Shown here one piece after another: positions 50,632-59,069 of a stretch of DNA of 64,000 nucleotides. The position numbers and the translations under genes were made by a program. The stretch comes from Bacillus sp. FJAT-27264. Its GTDB lineage: Bacteria; Bacillota; Bacilli; Paenibacillales; Paenibacillaceae. Where the stretch lies: contig NZ_MAQW01000001.1 in NCBI RefSeq assembly GCF_001682855.1, positions 1,297,926-1,361,925 of the forward strand, written 5' to 3'. The stretch's first letter is position 1. Every line of letters starts with the position of its first letter. The notes below the pieces were generated by a model. It worked only from the letters and a program-made list of their open reading frames with translations, did not search any database and had not been told where the DNA came from.

Positions 50632-50678
50632 ACTGTTATATTCGTTCCTTTACTGTTATACTCTCATGTCGTTATGAT
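50632..50678. promoter_or_regulatory. Direct-repeat operator and promoter between the MocR gene and the aminotransferase gene
   Basis: ACTGTTATA occurs exactly at 50632-50640 and 50652-50660, 20 bp apart (two helical turns). Paired direct repeats are typical MocR sites. On the plus strand, TTACTG (50650-50655), 17 bp and TATGAT (50673-50678) form a plausible promoter for the aminotransferase, with the second repeat overlapping the -35. Binding is inference. Confidence 0.6.
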
Positions 50679-50710
50679 ACCATCAAACCAAGAAGGCGGG
50701 GAGTAATCTG

Positions 50711-51928
50711 ATGAATATAAAGTACTCTGCAGCAGCTCAAAATATAGGATCGTCAGTCGTTCGGGAAATCCTTAAAGTCACACAAGGCGCTGATGTTATT
50801 TCGCTTGCGGGTGGGTTGCCCGCTGAGGAGCTGTTCCCGGTAGAAGCAGTCCGGGATGCTTACAACCAGGTGTTGTCGGGCGATGGCTCCGCACTTCAGT
50901 ACGGGATTACAGAAGGCTTCACTCCCCTGCGTGAACAAATTGCCGGACGCCTTGCCCATCAGGGCATTCCCGTAACGACGGATGAGATTATGTTGACTAC
51001 AGGCTCTCAGCAGGCGATTGACCTGATTTGCAGGGTTCTGTTAGACCCCGGCGATGCCGTGCTTGTAGAAACACCTACCTACCTCGCTGCATTGCAATCT
51101 TTGAACTTCTACCGTGCCAATATCCATACTGTGGACCACGACAGTGAAGGGATGTTACCCGCGGATCTGGAGGAGAAGCTACGGAGGCTGAAGCCAAAGC
51201 TGCTGTACACCGTCCCCACCTTTAACAACCCCTCGGGGGCTACTTGGAGTAAGGAACGCCGCCAACAAATTGTACAACTGTGCCAACGATACGGCACATT
51301 AATTCTGGAGGATAATCCTTATGGAGAACTGAGATTCACAAATGATCACAGCCTCATTCCGCCAACACTAGCAGCCATTGATCGAAACAGCAATAAAGAA
51401 CATTGCGTCATCTATACAGGCACCTTTTCCAAAATTGTCGCCCCTGCCCTGCGTACAGGCTGGATTGCGGCTACCCCTGAACTTGTCCGGATGGTTGCCA
51501 AGGCCAAACAGACAGCCGATCTGCATTCCAGCGCGATCGATCAGCGGGCGTTGCATCAACTTCTGCGGACGTTCGATATCGAACAGCACATTGCTAGCGT
51601 CTCCCGTGAATATCATTCGCGGATGAAGCTGTTGTCCCAGGAACTTCTTGCTCAGGGGATGCAAGGATTGAGCTTCCGTGAACCTCTGGGAGGGATGTTT
51701 CTTTGGCTGACACTACCAGCCGAAATCGATACAACAAAGCTTCTGCCGTTAGCCATGGAGCAAGGCGTCGCTTTTGTCCCCGGTGAGGTCTTCTATCCCT
51801 CTCAGCCAGAGAAGAATACGATGCGCCTCAATTTCACCCACACGCCGCCTCAGCTTGTTCAGGAAGGCGTGCAGCGCCTGATGAGAGCCATTGTGCAGTG
51901 GCGGGAATATGAGACTGCCATCTTGTAG
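50711..51928 (+). CDS. PLP-dependent aminotransferase, class I/II (2-aminoadipate/branched type)
   Basis: Stand-alone fold type I aminotransferase. The 405-residue protein shows D-V-I-S-L-A-G-G-L-P at about 28-37, T-T-G-S-Q-Q-A-I-D-L, P-T-F-N-N-P-S-G, I-L-E-D-N-P-Y-G-E and the PLP lysine in T-G-T-F-S-K. These resemble the 2-aminoadipate aminotransferase LysN group, but substrate prediction within this group is unreliable. It is divergent from the MocR gene. GGGGAG precedes the ATG. Confidence 0.88.
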   Translation: MNIKYSAAAQNIGSSVVREILKVTQGADVISLAGGLPAEELFPVEAVRDAYNQVLSGDGSALQYGITEGFTPLREQIAGRLAHQGIPVTTDEIMLTTGSQQAIDLICRVLLDPGDAVLVETPTYLAALQSLNFYRANIHTVDHDSEGMLPADLEEKLRRLKPKLLYTVPTFNNPSGATWSKERRQQIVQLCQRYGTLILEDNPYGELRFTNDHSLIPPTLAAIDRNSNKEHCVIYTGTFSKIVAPALRTGWIAATPELVRMVAKAKQTADLHSSAIDQRALHQLLRTFDIEQHIASVSREYHSRMKLLSQELLAQGMQGLSFREPLGGMFLWLTLPAEIDTTKLLPLAMEQGVAFVPGEVFYPSQPEKNTMRLNFTHTPPQLVQEGVQRLMRAIVQWREYETAIL

Positions 51929-51963
51929 AGGGCGGGTTTACCCAACTTCTTTCATAAAAACAA

Positions 51964-52008
51964 AAAACGGCGGCGTTACCCGGGTAACCGGATAAACACC
52001 GCCGTTTG
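51964..52008. terminator. Terminator between the aminotransferase gene and rnpB
   Basis: AAACGGCGG-C-GTT and AAC-A-CCGCCGTTT arms around a GGGTAACC-containing loop. A and T runs on both sides suit the end of both converging transcripts, the aminotransferase on plus and rnpB on minus. Confidence 0.7.
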
Positions 52009-52060
52009 ATCTATACTGTTCATCGGACAATTGAAAAATTAATACATAACGTTGCAGTTA

Positions 52061-52470
52061 GGAAAGTTTGCCGTAAGCCGGGTTCTGTGCTCTTCGTGGT
52101 TCATACGGGAACTACCCTCCCACCATAAGCGACAATCATCTATCTAGGCCGTACATTACTGCACAGCTCCAGCGACCAACCTAGACGCGCCTCAGGCGAA
52201 GGCTGCACATTCCGCAAGGGAAGCGCTGCGTCTCATTAGGTCTTGCTCCAGATGGGGTTTACCAGGAACAAAGTCACCAGTGTTCCTCGGGGTCTCTTAC
52301 ACCTCGGTTCCATCCTTGCCTGTGCCGCCCAAGGGCGGCCATCGGCGGTCCATTTCTGTGGCACTATCCTTCGGCTCGCGCCGACTGGACGTTATCCAGC
52401 ACCCTGCCTTATGGAGCCCGGACTTTCCTCCCGCGGCTTGCGCCGCCGGCGATTGTCTGTCAAACTTTCC
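52061..52470 (-). ncRNA. rnpB: RNase P RNA, class A architecture
   Basis: Catalytic RNA of RNase P, which trims tRNA 5' leaders. The 5' and 3' ends pair perfectly (GGAAAGTTTG/CAAACTTTCC, the P1 helix). Core signatures include GAGGAAAGTCCGGGCTCC, GGCAGGGTGCTGGATAACG, CGCCGATGGCC, TAAACCCCA, and CCTAGATAGATGATTGTC. Near the 3' end ACAGAACCCGGCTTA follows. These match the E. coli-type (class A) core; B. subtilis has class B with ACATGGCTTACAGAAC instead. About 410 nt. A good promoter precedes it. Confidence 0.95.
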
Positions 52471-52483
52471 GAACAACATTTAT

Positions 52484-52512
52484 ATTATACAGACTTAAGG
52501 CATCCTGCACAA
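52484..52512 (-). promoter_or_regulatory. rnpB promoter
   Basis: Minus-strand TTGTGC (52507-52512), 17-bp spacer, consensus TATAAT (52484-52489), with the predicted start a few bases before the P1 helix. Confidence 0.75.
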
Positions 52513-52528
52513 GTGTAATTGTTTGGAA

Positions 52529-53644
52529 CTACATAAAATGGAATGGCTCCGTATTCACCTGCGAAGCATGGACGGCCGTCTTGTAACGTCCTTCAGTCAG
52601 CTTCTCGGTCATCCACTCCGCAACTTTCTCCTTCATGATCTTCTCCGCGTTATGCCCCGGATCAATCAAGGTAATACCTGCCAGCAGCGCATCCTGAGCC
52701 GTGTGGTAATCAATGTCTCCAGTAACCAACACGTCCGCCCCGCGGAAAATCGCGCTATTGTAGTATTTAGCGCCGGAACCGCCCATAACAGCTGCTTTGC
52801 GGATAGGACGATCAAGTTCGCCAACCACACGTACCTTATCCACCTTCAGGCCTTGTTTGACGGTCTCCACGAACGCTCCAAGGGTGGTGGCCTCTTTAAG
52901 CTTCCCTACCCGGCCCAGACCGAGGCTACGGCCTTTGAGGTCCATCTGATACAGATCATAGGCTACTTCTTCATAGGGATGAGCCTTCAGCATGGCCTGC
53001 ACCACTTTGTTACGGATCCCCTGCGGCACGATCGTTTCGATCCGTACTTCTTCAGCACGCTGCATTTTTCCTGGCTCTCCAATATAAGGCTCAGTGCCTT
53101 CACCCGGCAGAAAAGTACCGTATCCCTCAATATTGAAGCTACAGTGACTATAGTTACCAATCGAACCTGCACCTGCGTTCAGAATAGCATCCAGTACCTT
53201 TTGATGATGATCTTTCGGGACAAATACTACCAGCTTGGACAATTGCTCCGAATGAATATCCTTAATCGATGCACTGTTCTCAATGCCGAGCGCTTCCGCC
53301 ATCCAGTCATTCATCCCACCCTCGGCTACGTCCAGATTCGTATGGCTGATGTACACAGCAATGTCGTGCTTGATTAGCTTTTCATACAATCGGCCAGCTG
53401 GCGTATCCGTAAGAATCCCCTGTAGCGGACGGAAAATAATCGCATGGTGTGCAATGATCAGATTGCAGCCCAGGGAAATGGCTTCCTCCACGATCTCCTC
53501 ATTCACATCCAGCGCAACCAGAATCCCGGTAATCTCCTTCTGCAAAGAGCCCAGTTGAAGCCCAACCTTATCCCACTCCTCAGCGATATGCTTTGGGGCA
53601 AGCTGTTCCATATACTGAATTACAGTTTGTCCTTTCGCAAACAT
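52529..53644 (-). CDS. yqfO: Nif3-like dinuclear metal centre protein (YqfO)
   Basis: Conserved NIF3/DUF34 protein, implicated in GTP cyclohydrolase I-like or metal-linked functions; the precise role is unsettled. The 371-residue protein has the metal-binding motifs I-I-A-H-H-A-I-I-F near residue 65, Y-I-S-H-T-N-L-D and a C-terminal D-P-G-H-N-A-E-K. The middle third (about 130-240) is the inserted PII-like domain of the long bacterial form. It overlaps the 3' end of trmK by 25 bases, as the pair does in Bacilli. Confidence 0.92.
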   Translation of the reverse strand: MFAKGQTVIQYMEQLAPKHIAEEWDKVGLQLGSLQKEITGILVALDVNEEIVEEAISLGCNLIIAHHAIIFRPLQGILTDTPAGRLYEKLIKHDIAVYISHTNLDVAEGGMNDWMAEALGIENSASIKDIHSEQLSKLVVFVPKDHHQKVLDAILNAGAGSIGNYSHCSFNIEGYGTFLPGEGTEPYIGEPGKMQRAEEVRIETIVPQGIRNKVVQAMLKAHPYEEVAYDLYQMDLKGRSLGLGRVGKLKEATTLGAFVETVKQGLKVDKVRVVGELDRPIRKAAVMGGSGAKYYNSAIFRGADVLVTGDIDYHTAQDALLAGITLIDPGHNAEKIMKEKVAEWMTEKLTEGRYKTAVHASQVNTEPFHFM

Positions 53645-54396
53645 TCCAGCACCTCCGTGATCTCCTTGATCTGCCCTGTAATGACTTTCCGCTTGTCCTC
53701 TGCAGAGGCCAGCTCGGAGCGAGACAGCGAGGCAAGAATACTTTCCAGCTTCCGAACCTCACCCTGCCACTTGTCAAAAAATACGTCATTCGGTGTCCGC
53801 AGGAGCCAAGGCCCCATCTGGATCAGTCTCTCCTTACTGCAGACGACTTCGTCGCCCGCCAGCTTCAGATCGCTGTACACCTCATCATTTGTCAGAGTTC
53901 CCGCAGCTTCTGGCACCGCGGTCAGGATCTCGTAGATCTTGCCATCTTCCTCCAAAATATGCTCAGCAGTAAGCACCCAACCATGCTCCAGCAACCAATG
54001 GCGAAGATTATCTTCGCCAACATTCGGTTGAAGCGACAGGGTCGTCACGCCTTCCAGCTTACCCTGCTGCCTTCCACGGTCAAGAATCGCCGCAATCAGC
54101 GATCCGCCCATACCGGCGATAGTGATACTGTCTACCTCGCCCGGCTCCAGCACCTCTAGACCATCTCCCCGGCGAACCGAGATCACTTTTCCTTTTCCAG
54201 CTTCAGCCACGCCTCTGCGGGCGGCTTCAAAAGGTCCCTCGTTAACCTCTCCCGCCACAGCAAACACGGCACGTCCGCTCTGTATAGCTGCTACAGGCAG
54301 CAGTGCATGATCGGAGCCAATATCGGCCAGCCGGCTGCCCTGCGGAATCTGCTCCAGCACCAGCTGAAGCCGTTCAGATAATTTAGTATTGTTCAT
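53620..54396 (-). CDS. trmK: tRNA (adenine(22)-N1)-methyltransferase TrmK
   Basis: Methylates N1 of A22 in tRNA using SAM. The 258-residue protein has the Rossmann motif L-A-D-I-G-S-D-H-A-L-L-P at about 21-32, I-A-G-M-G-G-S-L-I and L-Q-P-N-V-G-E-D-N-L-R near 110-125. The C-terminal part is coiled coil (about 200-258). ATG at 54396 overlaps the previous stop as ATGA. Its longer open frame to 54486 lies wholly within the upstream gene and is not used. Confidence 0.93.
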   Translation of the reverse strand: MNNTKLSERLQLVLEQIPQGSRLADIGSDHALLPVAAIQSGRAVFAVAGEVNEGPFEAARRGVAEAGKGKVISVRRGDGLEVLEPGEVDSITIAGMGGSLIAAILDRGRQQGKLEGVTTLSLQPNVGEDNLRHWLLEHGWVLTAEHILEEDGKIYEILTAVPEAAGTLTNDEVYSDLKLAGDEVVCSKERLIQMGPWLLRTPNDVFFDKWQGEVRKLESILASLSRSELASAEDKRKVITGQIKEITEVLECLRKDKL

Positions 54397-55217
54397 GTAG
54401 CCACCCACGCAATCCATTTTTTTCGGAAAATAAACAACAACGCCAGTTCTGCAGCAATCTTCGCTAGTAGCAAGAAGGCAATCCACTGGGGATAATCATG
54501 CCGCAGCAAAAGCGCATCCAGCTCCGGCAGAAGCCAGAGCGTGGCTCCCACTGCAAAATATACACCTGCCACTCCACTCACCCGGTAATGCAACAGCCAG
54601 CTCAGCCAGACCATCAGTACACACAGCGGTAGCCAAAGCAGTTCCAGCTCCAGAATCGAAGCATCCGGACGCATCCCGCCGAAGAAGCCCGCATACAGCA
54701 GCGCCCAGAAGGCATAACCGCAGTATTGCAATATCCCGATGCGAAGAACAAAGCCAAGCACACACCAGAGCAAACCGCAGGTTCCAATCAAAATCGGCTG
54801 CCAGAAGTCTGGATCAAGATGATGCAGCGAAATAAGCCACAGGCCGAAGCCCAAGGTCAGCACACTGCCGATTCCTGTCAACAGCAGGCTGATCATCCGA
54901 TTACGCTTTGTGAAAATTGCTGCATATCCATAGCAGACAATCAGGACAGACAGGGCAGTTGCGATTTGCAAAGGCCAGGGAAAAACGCTAAAATATATAC
55001 TAATCAAGAAAAACAAGGAAATAATGCCAAAACCAAACAACCATATTTTGATGCTGCCCTGCTGCAGATTTTGTAGCGAGATTGGGTTACTGTCCTTGAC
55101 CCCATTTTCGTCATCATACAGGTTAGTCAAGAAATCGCAATATTGCTCTGGTAACAGTCGGCTCTTTCTCCAATACTGAATTTCATTCAAGATTGTGTCG
55201 CGTTTCTCCAAATTCAC
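54393..55217 (-). CDS. Uncharacterised multispanning membrane protein
   Basis: I do not recognise a named family. The 274-residue protein has a soluble N-terminal part (about 1-55, with Y-W-R-K-S-R-L-L-P-E-Q-Y-C-D-F-L-T-N-L-Y), followed by eight or nine membrane segments in close hairpins. The N-terminal S-R-L-L-P-E-Q-Y-C-D-F-L pattern is seen in other membrane proteins of spore formers. It takes the place of cccA between sigA and trmK. The start is GTG at 55217, eight bases after AGGG; an ATG at 55289 lies almost at the sigA stop and is less likely. Confidence 0.7.
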   Translation of the reverse strand: MNLEKRDTILNEIQYWRKSRLLPEQYCDFLTNLYDDENGVKDSNPISLQNLQQGSIKIWLFGFGIISLFFLISIYFSVFPWPLQIATALSVLIVCYGYAAIFTKRNRMISLLLTGIGSVLTLGFGLWLISLHHLDPDFWQPILIGTCGLLWCVLGFVLRIGILQYCGYAFWALLYAGFFGGMRPDASILELELLWLPLCVLMVWLSWLLHYRVSGVAGVYFAVGATLWLLPELDALLLRHDYPQWIAFLLLAKIAAELALLFIFRKKWIAWVAT

Positions 55218-55294
55218 CGGCTCATCCCTCTTTCCGCCCATTAAACGAAAAGAACCTCCTGCCACTGAGCAGCAGAAGGTCCAGTTCATACATC

Positions 55295-56428
55295 CTATTC
55301 GAGGAAATCCTTCAGCCGTTTACTACGGCTAGGGTGACGCAGTTTTCTAAGCGCCTTGGCTTCGATCTGACGAATCCGTTCCCGGGTCACGCCGAAGACC
55401 TTGCCAACCTCCTCCAGTGTTCTCGTCCGGCCATCATCCAGACCGAAACGCAGACGAAGCACGTTCTCTTCACGCTCAGTGAGCGTGTCCAGCACATCCT
55501 CCAGCTGTTCCTTCAGCAGTTCGTAAGCCGCCGCATCCGCAGGGGCCAACGCTTCCTGATCCTCAATGAAATCGCCCAGATGGGAATCATCCTCTTCGCC
55601 GATCGGCGTTTCGAGCGATACTGGCTCTTGGGCAATCTTCATGATTTCTCTGACTTTTTCTACTGTCAATTCCATCTCTGCTGCAATTTCTTCCGGAGAA
55701 GGCTCACGGCCCAATTCCTGCAACAGTTGGCGGGAGACACGAATCAGCTTGTTAATTGTTTCGACCATGTGCACCGGAATACGAATCGTTCTGGCTTGGT
55801 CCGCAATCGCACGAGTGATCGCCTGACGAATCCACCAAGTAGCATACGTACTGAATTTGAAGCCTTTGTTATGATCGAACTTCTCCACCGCTTTAATCAG
55901 ACCCATGTTACCTTCCTGAATCAAATCCAGGAATAGCATGCCACGGCCTACATAACGCTTCGCGATGCTGACTACGAGCCGCAGGTTCGCTTCAGCAAGC
56001 CGGCGTTTAGCTTCTTCATCGCCGTTCTTGATCCGCATAGCAAGCTCCACTTCGTCGTCTGCCGACAACAGGGGAACACGGCCGATTTCTTTCAAATACA
56101 TCCGCACAGGATCATTGATCTTGATGCCCGGAGGCAATGACAGATCATCATCGAAGCTGAAGTCGTCATTATCGCTACCTTCGTTGTCCTCACTTTGCCG
56201 AAGAGTCGTAACCTCCTCGTCATTCTCGTTCACAACCTCAATCCCCAAATCGCTAAGCTGCTCATAGAACTCTTCCATTTGCTCGGGGTCTTGATCAAAC
56301 GGCGACAATTTCTCCATGATATCTTTGTAATTCAGTGATGATCTTTTCTTGCCATGTTCAATAAGTTGATCCTTAACCTGATCCAAAGTAAATTCCGCTT
56401 CGAGTTCAGTATGCTGATCGTTCGCCAT
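55295..56428 (-). CDS. sigA: Primary RNA polymerase sigma factor SigA (RpoD)
   Basis: Housekeeping sigma factor. The 377-residue protein has region 1.1 (about 1-80), region 1.2 [11 protein letters not shown], and region 2 with [13 protein letters not shown] and [15 protein letters not shown] text. Region 3 follows, then region 4 with [20 protein letters not shown]. It lies 41 bp after dnaG in the classic macro-operon. GGAGG precedes the ATG. Confidence 0.98.
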   Translation of the reverse strand: MANDQHTELEAEFTLDQVKDQLIEHGKKRSSLNYKDIMEKLSPFDQDPEQMEEFYEQLSDLGIEVVNENDEEVTTLRQSEDNEGSDNDDFSFDDDLSLPPGIKINDPVRMYLKEIGRVPLLSADDEVELAMRIKNGDEEAKRRLAEANLRLVVSIAKRYVGRGMLFLDLIQEGNMGLIKAVEKFDHNKGFKFSTYATWWIRQAITRAIADQARTIRIPVHMVETINKLIRVSRQLLQELGREPSPEEIAAEMELTVEKVREIMKIAQEPVSLETPIGEEDDSHLGDFIEDQEALAPADAAAYELLKEQLEDVLDTLTEREENVLRLRFGLDDGRTRTLEEVGKVFGVTRERIRQIEAKALRKLRHPSRSKRLKDFLE

Positions 56429-56469
56429 AATTCGACTCCCTCCTCCCTAGGTACATCCTGCCAGGCATT

Positions 56470-58290
56470 TCATTGTCTCTCTAGGGCTATAATCTCACTT
56501 GCTATTTGTGCCGCACGCAAAAAGTCACCTGTTTTTTCGGCCTGAATCATTTCTTCTCGCTTCTGTTCCATCCTGCGCTGCAGGGGGTATTTCCGCACTT
56601 CACGGATGTAGTCGTCCAGCACCTGTGTATTCCAGTCTGGAGGGGTATCCATCATGGAAATAGCAGTTGCCGCTTTTTCCAGACGGTCATCCTGAAGAGA
56701 TGAGAGAAACCGGCTGATTCCCGGTGGTTTTCCTTGAGCGTAATAGGCGTATAGATAAGCGGCAATTGCCGCATGATCATCGATGTTGAAATCTTCTCCG
56801 AGGCGTTCGCCCACATATGTGGCGGCTTCCGGGTCCTGAATCATGAAGGACAACAGGCGCCGTTCCGCGACATGGTAAGCGGGTAGCAGCGTTGGTGTCT
56901 GCACTTGCCCTTTTTTATGCCTACCATTATTCCACCTTTTATCGTTATTATCCCCTTCGGGGATGTTTTTTTGCATCGATGCCCGGAGTAAATTGCAATC
57001 CTGCTTTAAACTATCATATGACAGCTCAAGCTCAGAGGCGATTTCCCGCAAATAAACTTCTCGTTCCGTGGAGGAATGCAAGGATGCAATAATCTGAAGT
57101 GCTTCTTTTACGTAAGCAATTTTACCGTCTTCCTCTAGGAGTATATGGTTTTTTTTCAGATATATAAGCTTAAATTTTACGGATGAGACCGCCGACTCAA
57201 TCACCTGTTCCCTGAACCGATCCCCACCATAACGGGATACAAATTCATCCGGGTCCAGTCCACTGGGCAGCACGGCAACTTTCACGCGGAACCCCGCTTC
57301 CTCCAGCATGGGAATAGCTTTGATAGCCGCAGCTTGTCCCGCCCGGTCGCCATCATACGACAGCACAATCTCATCAGCTAGATTTTTCATCATTGCCACA
57401 TGATTCTCGGTGAGCGAGGTCCCCATAGTGGCAACGCCGTTCAGTACACCTGATTCCCAGGCTGAAATGACATCCCCATATCCTTCTAACAGAACGATTT
57501 GCCGCGTTTTGCGAATGGATGCTTTCGACTGATGCAGATTGTACAGAACCCTGCTTTTGTTAAACAGCTTCGTGTCCGGGGAATTCAGATACTTCGGCTG
57601 GCCATCCCCCAGAATTCTTCCGGCAAAAGCAATCACCTTGCCTGTGCGGCTCGCAATCGGAAACATAATCCGGCCGCGAAAACGGTCGATGAAGCCTTTA
57701 CCCTCGCCTCTGACGGACAATAGTCCGCCCCGCTCCATCTCGGCGAGATCAAATTGACGCTTCTCCAAAAATTGCTGGAGCGTATCCCAGCGGTCCGGCG
57801 CATATCCGATCTGAAACTGATCAATCATTTTATCACTGAAATTCCGGGATCTTAAATACTCCATGGCGGCAGTGCCGTGCTCCGTATTCTTCAGCAGAAA
57901 ATGATAAAACTTCGCAGACCATTCATACGCTTGAAGCAGCCGGTCCCGTTCGGGGTCTGGCGGAGACAATAGCCCGCTTTTCCCTTCCGGAAGGGGAATG
58001 TCACTTTCTTCGGCCATCGTTCTAACTGCCTCGGGGAAGGATAACCCTTCGATTTCCATCCTGAATTTGATGGCATTTCCGCCCATACCGCAGCTAAAAC
58101 AATGAAATACTCCACGCTCTGGAGTGACAGTGAAGGAAGGGGTTTTCTCCGAATGAAACGGGCAGAGGCCCCATAAATATTTCCCCCGCTTGGTCAACTG
58201 GACAACTTTACCGACGGTATCGACAATATCATGGCGCGCCAGCACGCTCTCGATGACCTCTTCCGGGATACTTCCCTGTCCGCTAGCCAT
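56470..58290 (-). CDS. dnaG: DNA primase DnaG
   Basis: Makes RNA primers for DNA replication. The 606-residue protein has the N-terminal zinc-binding domain with Cys43, His46, Cys64 and Cys67, a catalytic core, a Toprim domain with L-L-E-G-Y-G-D-V-I-S-A and S-Y-D-G-D-R-A-G-Q, and a C-terminal DnaB helicase-binding domain. ATG at 58290 follows AAGGTGG at five bases; an ATG five codons earlier is less well placed. First gene of the dnaG-sigA pair. Confidence 0.97.
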   Translation of the reverse strand: MASGQGSIPEEVIESVLARHDIVDTVGKVVQLTKRGKYLWGLCPFHSEKTPSFTVTPERGVFHCFSCGMGGNAIKFRMEIEGLSFPEAVRTMAEESDIPLPEGKSGLLSPPDPERDRLLQAYEWSAKFYHFLLKNTEHGTAAMEYLRSRNFSDKMIDQFQIGYAPDRWDTLQQFLEKRQFDLAEMERGGLLSVRGEGKGFIDRFRGRIMFPIASRTGKVIAFAGRILGDGQPKYLNSPDTKLFNKSRVLYNLHQSKASIRKTRQIVLLEGYGDVISAWESGVLNGVATMGTSLTENHVAMMKNLADEIVLSYDGDRAGQAAAIKAIPMLEEAGFRVKVAVLPSGLDPDEFVSRYGGDRFREQVIESAVSSVKFKLIYLKKNHILLEEDGKIAYVKEALQIIASLHSSTEREVYLREIASELELSYDSLKQDCNLLRASMQKNIPEGDNNDKRWNNGRHKKGQVQTPTLLPAYHVAERRLLSFMIQDPEAATYVGERLGEDFNIDDHAAIAAYLYAYYAQGKPPGISRFLSSLQDDRLEKAATAISMMDTPPDWNTQVLDDYIREVRKYPLQRRMEQKREEMIQAEKTGDFLRAAQIASEIIALERQ

Positions 58291-58329
58291 TTCAACCACC
58301 TTCATCTCTTAACAAATAAATATAATTCG

Positions 58330-58809
58330 CTACAGCTGAACATTCTCCTGCAAAATTGTTAAAAGTTTTGTCAGTTTATGTTGAAAAAAGTTTTTCTCCT
58401 CGGCAGTGATGGGTTTTGGACCTTTGGAATAATGCCCCCGCCTTCGTTCCACTGCCCTGGCATGCCTGCCTTCCAGCATGAAATCCATGGTGGAATCCTT
58501 ATAGTCCTGGCCACGAAACGACAGCACATTACAGCGTTTGCCCAGCGCCAGTGCGGCCAGTCCATAATCCTGCGTCAGCACCACATCACCTGCGGAGATA
58601 TGATTGGCAATATACAGGTCGGCACTCTGATCACCCCGGTCCACCTGCACGACCGTTACTCCTTCTTCGCCCTTCAACGCATGGTCATAGGAAGAAACCA
58701 TAACCACCGGAATTCCAAAGGAGCGGCCTACGGCTGCAATTTCTTTTTTGACCGGACAAGCATCTCCGTCTACAACGATTGTTCTCCCCGGGGACTTCTC
58801 CATCTTCAT
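58330..58809 (-). CDS. yqxD: YaiI/YqxD family protein (UPF0178, DUF188)
   Basis: Conserved protein of unknown function with a PIN-like nuclease fold. The 159-residue product has the family motifs V-D-G-D-A-C-P-V-K, R-G-D-Q-S-A-D, T-Q-D-Y-G-L-A and R-R-R-G-H-Y-S-K-G-P. In B. subtilis yqxD lies just before dnaG, as here. The start (ATG at 58809) is chosen for the GGGA upstream; TTG at 58815 and ATG at 58803 are alternatives. Confidence 0.88.
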   Translation of the reverse strand: MKMEKSPGRTIVVDGDACPVKKEIAAVGRSFGIPVVMVSSYDHALKGEEGVTVVQVDRGDQSADLYIANHISAGDVVLTQDYGLAALALGKRCNVLSFRGQDYKDSTMDFMLEGRHARAVERRRGHYSKGPKPITAEEKNFFQHKLTKLLTILQENVQL

Positions 58810-58869
58810 CACCAATTTCCCGTGTAATATATATACGCGCTTCTGGTATGAAATCCTTCTTTATCAAAA

Positions 58870-58889
58870 AGAAACGGCTTTGCTGTCCT
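58870..58889. repeat. 20-mer identical to 41017-41036
   Basis: AGAAACGGCTTTGCTGTCCT occurs exactly here and at 41017-41036; here its palindromic second half is absent. Located in the gap between yqxD and glyS (58810-59069). Confidence 0.45.
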
Positions 58890-58947
58890 CTGGAAGATCT
58901 ATAATTCGAATCATAAAACGTAAGCGGACATTTTAGCAAAATCATAA

Positions 58948-58991
58948 ATACGGAACAGTTGTCAAGCTGACGCTTTGGCACTGTTCCGTAT
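58948..58991 (-). terminator. Possible glyS terminator
   Basis: Perfect 12-bp arms ATACGGAACAGT (58948-58959) and ACTGTTCCGTAT (58980-58991) with an inner imperfect stem, about 80 bp after the glyS stop. The T tail on the minus strand is poor (TTTATGATTTTG), so termination strength is doubtful. Confidence 0.5.
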
Positions 58992-59069
58992 ATTTATACC
59001 CTAAACCATCAATCTATACCATAAAACACTTAACTTTTTTATCGTCAGGAATAAAGGAAGGGGCTTGGT

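Noticed and set aside
52513..52530. Third copy of the structured repeat (GTTTGGAACT before rnpB)
   Set aside because: Only the end motif matches; the internal hairpins are absent, so it is a chance match.
52523..53377. 284-codon plus-strand frame opposite yqfO
   Set aside because: Shadow of the yqfO coding frame; no homology and no start signal.
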